Part shown: positions 51,422 to 58,486 of the stretch, piece after piece
Layout: each line of letters begins with the position of its first letter
Position numbering within the stretch: position 1 is the first letter of the stretch
DNA from: Maritimibacter sp. DP1N21-5
Lineage (GTDB): Bacteria; Pseudomonadota; Alphaproteobacteria; Rhodobacterales; Rhodobacteraceae
Direction of reading: 5' to 3'
Length of the DNA: 64,000 nt
Assembly (NCBI RefSeq): GCF_019218295.1
Contig: NZ_JAHUZF010000001.1
Span: 68,966 to 132,965, forward strand
The notes under the pieces: model-generated
Told to the model about the DNA's origin: nothing
What the model saw: only the letters and a program-made list of their open reading frames with translations
The model's database searches: none
Translations under genes and position numbers: made by a program

Positions 51422-52150
51422 TTAGCGCGGGATCATCGACATCATGTTCTTGGTCACGCCACCATCCACCACCAGCTCGTGGCCGTTCACATAGCTGGCC
51501 GCGTCGGACGCGAGCCACATCACCGCTTCGGCGATGTCGCTTTCGGTCCCGAGCCTGCGGGACGGCACCGCCGCGCGCCGCCGCTCGGCCGCTTCCTCGT
51601 TCGCATAGATGCCCGTGGACATGCCGCCGTCGATCATCCCCGGCGCGACCGCGTTGATCCGAAGCCCGAGCGGCCCCCATTCCTGCGCCATGAGTTCCGT
51701 CATCGCGGCGAGCCCCCGCTTGGCCGCCGCATAGGCATGGGTCCCCGGCGAGGTGCAGATTCCGCCGGTCGAAGTGATGTTCACGATCGACCCCGACCCG
51801 CGCGGGATCATGCGTTCCGCCGCCAGCCGCGATACCGACACCGCCCCGGTGAGATTGATCGCGATGACCCGCTCGAACTCCGCCTTGGAGCACTCGAGGA
51901 GCGGCATGAAGGTCACGATGCCTGCGTTGTTGACCAGAAGATCGGGCACCGCCCCCATGGCGTCGAGCGCAGCCGTCACCGTGTCTTCCCGCGTCACGTC
52001 GCCCTTGAAGAACTGGACGCCCTTAAGGTCCTCGGGCAACCTGTCATCCGAGAGGTCGAGCACGGCGACCTCCCAGCCACGTGCCAGGGCCTGACGCGCT
52101 GTTTCCGCCCCAAGCCCTACGGTTCCGCCGGTGATGAATGCCAGTGCCAT
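51422..52150 (-). CDS. SDR-family NAD(P) dehydrogenase
   Basis: A 242-residue classical short-chain dehydrogenase. The nucleotide loop is FITGGTVGLGAETARQALAR (5-24), NNAG at about 84, catalytic Ser in INVITSTGG-type segment (SIVNITSTGG), and the intact YxxxK in GTHAYAAAKRGLAAM. The C-terminus VNGHELVVDGG is standard. It probably oxidises a secondary alcohol formed in the pathway. Start ATG 52150 lies just downstream of a TTGTATAC site. Confidence 0.88.
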   Translation of the reverse strand: MALAFITGGTVGLGAETARQALARGWEVAVLDLSDDRLPEDLKGVQFFKGDVTREDTVTAALDAMGAVPDLLVNNAGIVTFMPLLECSKAEFERVIAINLTGAVSVSRLAAERMIPRGSGSIVNITSTGGICTSPGTHAYAAAKRGLAAMTELMAQEWGPLGLRINAVAPGMIDGGMSTGIYANEEAAERRRAAVPSRRLGTESDIAEAVMWLASDAASYVNGHELVVDGGVTKNMMSMIPR

Positions 52151-52162
52151 TGATACCCTACC

Positions 52163-52170
52163 TTGTATAC
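52163..52170. promoter_or_regulatory. TTGTATAC operator candidate between the SDR and the ligase-like gene
   Basis: Exact motif copy 13 bases from the SDR start (minus) and about 50 from the start at 52220 (plus), so it could repress both. The next bases TGTAGGCTATTACTG include a TATTAC element that may be a -10. Confidence 0.6.
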
Positions 52171-52219
52171 TGTAGGCTATTACTGTGAACACAGAAGTCT
52201 CCGGGAAGGAAGGCCCAAG

Positions 52220-53194
52220 ATGCGGATGACGGATCAGGACACCGCGCCGAACGAGGCCGCCGACACAGCCGAAAGCCTTGCCGAGGTGATCGCCGCGAGG
52301 GCGCGCAGCACCCCGGAGGCTCCCGCGCTGGGGGACCTGACTTACCGCGATCTCGCCGACAGCATCGCGCCCCGTCACGAAGGCCCCGTAGTGGCGTTCG
52401 GGAAGGCACCCCTGGCGGACCTGCTCGCCCCGGTCTTCGCCGCGCTCGCCACCTCCGCCGTTGCGGTGGGGGCCGAGGGGCCGTTCAAGCGCACCCAGCC
52501 GGGCGAGCTTGTCCTCCCGATCCGGCGCGAGGACGGTGGGATCGACTTCGCCCGCCACCGGCAGACCGCACTCCTCGCCATGGCCCGCGCGCTTGCCACG
52601 CGTTTCGCCCTTTCGCCCCATGACCGCGTCTGGATCGACGGCAGCGTGACCGACCCGGCGACATGGATGATCGCCTGCGCCGCCCTCGCTGCTGGTGCCC
52701 ATATTTCCTTGGACGAAACCGACGCGACGGTGGCGTGGCAACTGCGCGGCGGGACGCCTCTGTCCACCCCCGACCTGCGCCTCATCCATCTGCGCGCCCC
52801 GCGTGAAGCGCTCGCCGCGCTGCAATCAGAACGCCCCAGCCTGACCGTGGTCAACGGTTTTGCCCTGCCCGAGGCCGGGGGGCTTCCCATAACCTCCGAC
52901 CCCCGCGATCCGCCCGCCACGGTGCCCGGAACCGTGGGGCGCCCGCTCGCCGGAATGGAGGTCATGATCGTCGATCCCCGCAGCGGGATGGACATGCTCC
53001 TCTACCAGACCGGCGAGGTCTGGCTGCGCGGTCCCGGCCTCGTCGCGGGCTTCGCGAATGGCATTGCGCCTTTCGAGCCGGGCCATTTCCTGCGCACCGG
53101 CGTGCTCGGCTACCTCGACAGCGAAGGCCGCCTCGTGCTGCCCCGGACCGAGGAGGAAGCCCTCCATATCGAGCCGGAGGACGAGGCGGATTGA
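52220..53194 (+). CDS. Truncated AMP-ligase-like protein lacking the ATP-binding motif
   Basis: A 324-residue protein that resembles an acyl-CoA synthetase at both ends but not in the middle. The start (AEVIAARARSTPEAPALGDL then TYRDLAD) matches the ligase N-terminus, and GTVGRPLAGMEVMIVDPRSG, YQTGEVWLRGPGLVAGFAN and FLRTGVLGYLDSEGRLVL match the region before the hinge. The TSGTTGxPK loop, the TE motif and the C-terminal lysine domain are absent, and the frame is intact. It cannot adenylate by the known mechanism; a regulatory or binding role, or a decaying gene, is possible. Start 52220 follows GGAAGG. Confidence 0.7.
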   Translation: MRMTDQDTAPNEAADTAESLAEVIAARARSTPEAPALGDLTYRDLADSIAPRHEGPVVAFGKAPLADLLAPVFAALATSAVAVGAEGPFKRTQPGELVLPIRREDGGIDFARHRQTALLAMARALATRFALSPHDRVWIDGSVTDPATWMIACAALAAGAHISLDETDATVAWQLRGGTPLSTPDLRLIHLRAPREALAALQSERPSLTVVNGFALPEAGGLPITSDPRDPPATVPGTVGRPLAGMEVMIVDPRSGMDMLLYQTGEVWLRGPGLVAGFANGIAPFEPGHFLRTGVLGYLDSEGRLVLPRTEEEALHIEPEDEAD

Positions 53195-53215
53195 CGTATC
53201 CAGAACGTCATATTT

Positions 53216-53223
53216 CTGTATAC
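53216..53223. promoter_or_regulatory. Operator candidate upstream of the flavoprotein dehydrogenase gene
   Basis: CTGTATAC, one mismatch to TTGTATAC, in an AT-rich 84-base gap that also contains GACGTATCC (53203) and GATACACTG (53241). It lies 55 bases before the start at 53279. Confidence 0.5.
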
Positions 53224-53278
53224 TTATATCGCTAGTAACTGATACACTGCCGTGACTCATGACGGACGGGAGGCCAGC

Positions 53279-55048
53279 ATGGCGACAGACAACACACGAA
53301 AACACGATCGCACCGTCGACGTTCTGGTCGTCGGCTCCGGCGGGGCCGGGCTGACCGCCGCCGCCACCGCACGCGCCGCGGGGCTCGAGGTGCTGGTGAC
53401 GGAGAAGGACAGCGTCTTCGGCGGCACCACCGCCACGTCGGGCGGCGTCATCTGGATCCCGATGAACCGCCACGCGCAGAAACTCGGCGCCGAAATCGGT
53501 GTCTCCGACAGCATCGAGAACGCCCGCCTCTACCTCGAAAACGAGACCGGCCAATACATCGACCGCGACCGGATCGAGGCCTATCTCGCCTCCGGTCCCG
53601 TCATGGTCGACTTCATGGAACGCGAGACCGAGGTGAAATTCCACGCCATGGAGTTTCCCGACTACCACTCCGACGACGAAGGCGCTTCCACCATCCGGTC
53701 CCTGGGCACGCTTCCCTATGACGCGGGCAAGATGGGCCCGCTTATGAAGCGGCTGAAGGGCGAGCTGCCACAGACATTGTTCATGGGCCTCGCCCTCGGC
53801 TCCTCGCTCGAGATGAAGAACTTCATGAAGGCCGGGCGCTCCGTCACCGCCATGGGCTTCGTCGTCAAGCGCATGATCCGGCACTTCCGCGACCTCGCGC
53901 TCCACGGCTCGTCGCAAAGCATCGTGCGCGGGCGGGCGCTCATCGCACGGCTGGCCAAGACCCTCGATGACGCGGGTGTCGAGATCTGGACCGACAGTCC
54001 GGCAACCGAGCTTCTGACCGAAGGGGGCCGCGTCACCGGCGCAAGGCTCACCACGCCCGACGGCGTCGTCACGATCCGGGCAACATACGGTGTCGTATTG
54101 GCCGCTGGCGGCTATCCGCGCGACCGGGACCGTCGCCGCGAAAATCACCCCGGCATCACCGCCACGATGGAGCCGGTCCTGCCCGTCCCGATGACCAACA
54201 CCGGCGACGGCTCACGGCTCGCGGAATCCGTCGGCGGGCGCTGGAACGGCCATGTCTCGACCGCTGCCGCCTGGATGCCCACCTCGAAACTACCGGGCGC
54301 CACGGATTTCACCGGGGTCTGGCCGCATCTCGTGGACCGCACCAAACCGGGCTTCATCATGGTCACGCCGGACGGGCGGCGATTGGTCAACGAGAGCCAG
54401 AACTACCGCGACCTGATCCCGGCCATGCTCGAGAAATTCGAGGAACGCGGAACCGATGTGGCCTGGCTCGTGGCCGACGCGCGCGCCGTGAAACGCTGGG
54501 GCATCGGCTTCGTCCGGCCCTTCCCAATCCCGAAGGGACATTACCTGAGGAACGGCTATCTCAAGTCCGGGCGCACACTCGAAGAGCTGGCACAGGTCTG
54601 CGGCATCGACGGGGCCGAACTGACCGCAACCGTCGAGCGCTTCAACGGTTTCGCCCGAGCGGGCGATGACCTCGACTTTGGCCGCGGCAGGACGAAATAC
54701 GAACGCCACCACGGCGATGACGAGCACAAGCCCAGCCCCTCGCTCGGCGCGCTGGAGCAGGGACCATTCTACGCCGTGCGTATCTATCCGGGCGAAATCA
54801 CCAGCTACAAGGGCATGGCGACCGATGTGCATGCCCGGGTTCTGGGCCACGATGACCAGCCCATTCCGGGCCTCTACGCCGTCGGCAACGACCAGGCCAA
54901 CGTCTTTGGCGGGGCCTATCCCGGCGCGGGCGCGACCATCGGACCCGGCATGGTCTTTGGCTGGCGGGCGGGCAAGCACCTTGCCGAAGAGGCTGGCAAG
55001 CGCCTCCCCGGCGTCGCGGGCGAGACGGAACGACTGGCGGCGGAGTGA
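53279..55048 (+). CDS. FAD-dependent dehydrogenase (3-ketosteroid-delta-1-dehydrogenase-like)
   Basis: A 589-residue flavoprotein of the KstD/fumarate-reductase superfamily. The FAD loop is VLVVGSGGAGLTAAATARAA (about 15-34), then VFGGTTATSGGVIWIPMN, and C-terminal GLYAVGNDQANVFGGAYPGA and GATIGPGMVFGWRAGKHLAE. Family members introduce C=C bonds next to a ketone in ring compounds or oxidise carboxylates. In this island it may desaturate a ring-bearing intermediate. The start ATG 53279 follows GGGAGG; an in-frame ATG at 53252 has no site. Confidence 0.83.
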   Translation: MATDNTRKHDRTVDVLVVGSGGAGLTAAATARAAGLEVLVTEKDSVFGGTTATSGGVIWIPMNRHAQKLGAEIGVSDSIENARLYLENETGQYIDRDRIEAYLASGPVMVDFMERETEVKFHAMEFPDYHSDDEGASTIRSLGTLPYDAGKMGPLMKRLKGELPQTLFMGLALGSSLEMKNFMKAGRSVTAMGFVVKRMIRHFRDLALHGSSQSIVRGRALIARLAKTLDDAGVEIWTDSPATELLTEGGRVTGARLTTPDGVVTIRATYGVVLAAGGYPRDRDRRRENHPGITATMEPVLPVPMTNTGDGSRLAESVGGRWNGHVSTAAAWMPTSKLPGATDFTGVWPHLVDRTKPGFIMVTPDGRRLVNESQNYRDLIPAMLEKFEERGTDVAWLVADARAVKRWGIGFVRPFPIPKGHYLRNGYLKSGRTLEELAQVCGIDGAELTATVERFNGFARAGDDLDFGRGRTKYERHHGDDEHKPSPSLGALEQGPFYAVRIYPGEITSYKGMATDVHARVLGHDDQPIPGLYAVGNDQANVFGGAYPGAGATIGPGMVFGWRAGKHLAEEAGKRLPGVAGETERLAAE

Positions 55049-55058
55049 CCGCCTCCGC

Positions 55059-56153
55059 TCAGAAGCTCCGTGACAGGTTGAGCGACAGGATGTTCTGCTG
55101 GTCGGTGCCCCGGAACCGCACGGGTTTCGCCACGGCGAAGTTCACGGTCCCGATCTGCGTGTCCCAGTAAAACGCCGCACCCACCGCGACGTTCAGGAAA
55201 TAGCTGTCGTCGATGGGCCCCGAGGCCCCGACCGGCGCGCCGTCGAGCCGCCAGACCGATCCCGCATCGACAAAGGCGCCAAGCGCCGTGCGCTCGAAGA
55301 CCGGACGCCGGACCTCGACGGAGCCCAAGAGGTAATTCGTTCCACCCAGCGGCGAGTCGATGGCCCCTGTCGCGTCACGCGGGCCGATGCCTGCGACGCC
55401 GAAACCGCGCGGTGCCGCCCCGCCCAGAAACGCCCGGTCGAAGACCGACACGTTCTGCCCGCCCAGCCCCCGGATCGCGCCCGCCTCGCCCGAGACATGG
55501 AGCACGAACTCTTCGACGAGGGGCTGCGCGGTCTTGGCCGAGAGTTCTGCCGAGACGAAATTCCGCGTGCCGAGCGGGGCGACGCGAAAGGTCCCCGCCA
55601 CGCCGCTTCCCGTGCGTCCGAACCCAGAGCCGGTGAAATTGTCCCAGCCCAGCCCGAGCATCCCGCCCGCGGTCCAGGAAATCCCCCGCTCCGCCATGAT
55701 GAGGGGCGAGGCCGCCGTGTTGAAGGTCCCGATCTTGTTCACCTTCACAAAACCGCCCGCCGTCACGTCGATCGGACCAAGGCTCCCCACGACCCCCGCG
55801 CTCGCCCCGCCGGTCTGGCCGGTATAGGCGTCGTCCGACCAGTTCGACGACGTGTGGTCCAGCGTCACAAAAACCTCGGGGTTGGCGAGAAACCCGAGCG
55901 CGCCAAGCTCGGACGAATAGCCGACCGACAGCGCCGTGTCGTAACCCTTGCGCCCCAGGCGCACGGCCCCGGACAGGTCGATTCCGCTCCCGAAGAAATC
56001 CGCGACCTCGATCCCGGCGGTCCCGATGGGACCGTAAAGCGACGACCAGCCCGCCCCGGCGGTCAGCTGGCTCGCGTTTTGCGTCGACTGCGCGAAAGCA
56101 GGCGTGAGGGACGTTGCGACAAGCGCAGTCACGGCATAAATGACGGATTTCAT
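55059..56153 (-). CDS. Omp85-like outer-membrane beta-barrel protein without POTRA domains
   Basis: A 364-residue secreted barrel protein. Signal peptide 1-21 (PAFA/QSTQ). The rest consists of amphipathic strands ending in ...LSLNLSRSF with the C-terminal Phe of outer-membrane proteins. FLGGAAPRGFGVAGIGPRD with its RGF, followed by LGGTNYLLGSVEVRRPVFER and AFVDAGSVW, resemble the Omp85/BamA barrel signature. There is no room for POTRA repeats before the barrel. It is the last gene of the RTX-secretion operon, overlapping the adaptor gene by four bases. Role in export or surface placement of the RTX protein is inferred. Confidence 0.72.
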   Translation of the reverse strand: MKSVIYAVTALVATSLTPAFAQSTQNASQLTAGAGWSSLYGPIGTAGIEVADFFGSGIDLSGAVRLGRKGYDTALSVGYSSELGALGFLANPEVFVTLDHTSSNWSDDAYTGQTGGASAGVVGSLGPIDVTAGGFVKVNKIGTFNTAASPLIMAERGISWTAGGMLGLGWDNFTGSGFGRTGSGVAGTFRVAPLGTRNFVSAELSAKTAQPLVEEFVLHVSGEAGAIRGLGGQNVSVFDRAFLGGAAPRGFGVAGIGPRDATGAIDSPLGGTNYLLGSVEVRRPVFERTALGAFVDAGSVWRLDGAPVGASGPIDDSYFLNVAVGAAFYWDTQIGTVNFAVAKPVRFRGTDQQNILSLNLSRSF

Positions 56154-56986
56154 TGGCTTTCCCTTCCGGTCGGGGTCGTCAGAACACAGTCGAGCCCGGG
56201 CAGCACTCCGGGGGCGGACAGCGTGAAGAAAATGGAAATGGTGCGCGACGACACATCGGCCATGGCCGAGGCATAGTCGAGCGTGACGGGATGCAGGGTG
56301 CCCCCGATCCGGGCCTCGTGCCCGGTGGCGGCCAGCACCTCGGGGGCACGCCCCGCCGGCACATAGGCCTCGATCCGCAGCGGATTGGTCACGGTCAGGG
56401 TGGCGATAGGCTGGTTCGGACCCGGCGCTTCGCCGGGGTCGATGACGCCTTCGGCCACCACCCCGTCCACCGGCGCGCGCACCTCGGCCCGCGACAGCGC
56501 CACCCGAGCGCGCTCGAGCTCCAGCACAGCGCGGCGCAGATCGGCCTCGGCCCGTGCCACCTCGCCCTTCGCGCTGTCGCGTTCAAGCCGCGCGGCATCG
56601 ACATCGGCGGCCGAAACCGCGCGCGTCTCCAGCGCCTGCTCCAGCCGCCCGAGCTTGACCTCGAGCCCGGCAAGCCGCGTCCGGGCGAGGTCCAGCATCG
56701 AACGATCCGCCGCCCGTGCTTGGGCCAAAGCCTCCTCCGCGCGGCCAAGCGCCGTGTCGAACTCTGCCACCAAATCGCCCGCCGAAACGGATTGCCCGGG
56801 CCGCACATGCACCCGCGCGATCACCCCGTCCATCGGCGCGGCCAGCGTCACGACGCGGCTCGGCCGCACGGCGCAGGGGATGCCCGCACCGCCCTCGCCT
56901 CCCGGCCAGCCCGGGGGCGGCGTCACCCCCTGACCGAACGCCGGGCCGGCAAGCGCCAGCGCCAGTATGACCTCAGCGCAGCGCAT
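56150..56986 (-). CDS. Small periplasmic adaptor protein (HlyD/RND type)
   Basis: A 278-residue membrane-fusion protein. Signal peptide about 1-18 (AFG/QGV). A split lipoyl domain (VTLAAPMDGVIARVHVRPGQ; VRAPVDGVVAEGVIDPGEAP) flanks an 85-residue coiled-coil hairpin rich in Ala, Glu and Arg; a short beta-barrel follows. No transmembrane anchor is seen, so it is periplasmic. It overlaps the TolC-type gene by 14 bases and the Omp85-like gene by four. It is one of three adaptor-type proteins in this operon. Confidence 0.82.
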   Translation of the reverse strand: MRCAEVILALALAGPAFGQGVTPPPGWPGGEGGAGIPCAVRPSRVVTLAAPMDGVIARVHVRPGQSVSAGDLVAEFDTALGRAEEALAQARAADRSMLDLARTRLAGLEVKLGRLEQALETRAVSAADVDAARLERDSAKGEVARAEADLRRAVLELERARVALSRAEVRAPVDGVVAEGVIDPGEAPGPNQPIATLTVTNPLRIEAYVPAGRAPEVLAATGHEARIGGTLHPVTLDYASAMADVSSRTISIFFTLSAPGVLPGLDCVLTTPTGRESQ

Positions 56987-58457
56987 TGGTGTTGAGCGCC
57001 CCGGTCAGATACTGAAGTTCGTTCCAGGCCCGCAGATATTCCACCCGCTGCACCTCGGCCTGCACCTGAAGCTGGCTCGCGAGCCGCTGCCGCGCCGCCA
57101 GCACCAGATCGTTGGACTGGCCCGAGGCGACCAGGTCGCGCTCGCTCTGCACATTGGCCTGGGCCGCGCGATAGGCCTGCGACAACTGCCCCGAGGCCGT
57201 CGAAAGCTGCTTCATCCGTTCGAGCGTCATCGCGATCCGGGTCTCGAGCTCGCGTCGCGTGGCGTGGTAATCCACCACCGCCGAGCGCAGATCGACGTTC
57301 GCGTTCAGCGTCCGGAGCCCGTCGCCCCGCGCGTTGAAAAGCGGGATCGTCACCTGCACCCCGGCGGTCATCTCCTGCGTCTTCGACCCGCCGCCAAAGC
57401 GGCTGCCCCCGCGCGTTTCGCGCTCGATGTTCGCAAAGGCATCCACCACCGGGCCGAAGTCGGCGGCCATCGCGCCTTTACGCGCCAGATCCGCCTCGAC
57501 CACCGACATCGCGATGGCAAGGATCTCGGGGTTGTTCTTCTCGGCAAGCGCCACGGCCTGCGCCACGCTCATCCGGCCCTCGGTGCCCGAGATGCCGCCC
57601 GGCGCAGACACTGCGCCGACCCCGGAAATCGCAGTCCCGGTCAGCGCCGACAGCCGCCCCAGAAGCTGGGCGTAATTCGCCGCCTCCAGCGCATAGTCGC
57701 TCTGCACCTGCCCCTGTTCGGACAGAAGCGCACGCCGTGCCTGATCGCTGGCCAGCCCGCTGTCGGCCAGCCCCATCTCGGTCGCCGCCTGCCGCCCAAG
57801 GCTCGCGCCCCGGGTCTGGTATTCCTGCATCCGCATCTTCGACGCCGCCGCCGCAAGATAGGTGTCGGTCGTGTCGAAGATCGCCTTCTGCACGGCGGCG
57901 ATATAACGGACCTCGGCGATGGTGCGGGCAGTCGTGGCGGTCTGGATCGCAAAGATCCGCGACACGTTGACCAGAGGCTGCGTCACCGTCGCGCCCATCG
58001 TGGTCACACCATAGGTCGCCGTGCCCAGCTGGAACACAGCGTTGTCCGACGAGATCACCCGCGAGCGCACCTGCGTCCGCGTGAAATTGGCCGAGACCTG
58101 CGGCAGGTAGCCGAAGATCGCGTTGAGCCGCTCGGCATCCGCCCGGTTGATGTTCTGCGCCGCGCGCCCGATGTCGGTATTCCGCTCCAGCGCGTTCTGG
58201 AGAAGGTCCGGCAAGGCCGCATTGGCCGGGTTGTCCACCGCGCTCTGGCCGAAGTCCGCATTCACCTCGGCGATGGAATTGGCCCGCGCCAGCGTGTTGG
58301 CAAAGCGCTGGTCCTCCTTGGCGCGCCGGTCCGGGTTGATCCCCTCGGTGCGCAGGGCCTCCAGCCGCTCGGGCGTCGCCTTGTTCGTCGTGCCGTCACA
58401 GGCCGCCAGCCCGACGGCGGCAGTCAAAGCGAGCGCAAAGGTGGTCTTGATCGTCAT
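56973..58457 (-). CDS. TolC-family outer-membrane protein (lipoprotein)
   Basis: A 494-residue outer-membrane efflux protein. The signal peptide ends in a lipobox (GLAAC, Cys20), so it is lipid-anchored. Two repeats of long heptad-rich helices are visible (from about NALERNTDIGRAAQNINRAD to LLSEQGQVQSDYALEAANYA, and MSVAQAVALAEKNNPEILAI to WNELQYLTGALN). It forms the outer-membrane channel of a tripartite secretion machine. Upstream is the M50/HlyD fusion gene, 29 bases away. Confidence 0.88.
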   Translation of the reverse strand: MTIKTTFALALTAAVGLAACDGTTNKATPERLEALRTEGINPDRRAKEDQRFANTLARANSIAEVNADFGQSAVDNPANAALPDLLQNALERNTDIGRAAQNINRADAERLNAIFGYLPQVSANFTRTQVRSRVISSDNAVFQLGTATYGVTTMGATVTQPLVNVSRIFAIQTATTARTIAEVRYIAAVQKAIFDTTDTYLAAAASKMRMQEYQTRGASLGRQAATEMGLADSGLASDQARRALLSEQGQVQSDYALEAANYAQLLGRLSALTGTAISGVGAVSAPGGISGTEGRMSVAQAVALAEKNNPEILAIAMSVVEADLARKGAMAADFGPVVDAFANIERETRGGSRFGGGSKTQEMTAGVQVTIPLFNARGDGLRTLNANVDLRSAVVDYHATRRELETRIAMTLERMKQLSTASGQLSQAYRAAQANVQSERDLVASGQSNDLVLAARQRLASQLQVQAEVQRVEYLRAWNELQYLTGALNTNALR

Positions 58458-58486
58458 GTCACTGTCCGTTTCTTCCCTAGGGCCCT

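Noticed and set aside
53279..55048. A steroid-degradation assignment from the KstD-like protein
   Set aside because: No other steroid-specific genes (Kst, Hsa, Kshab sets) are present; the family is broad.
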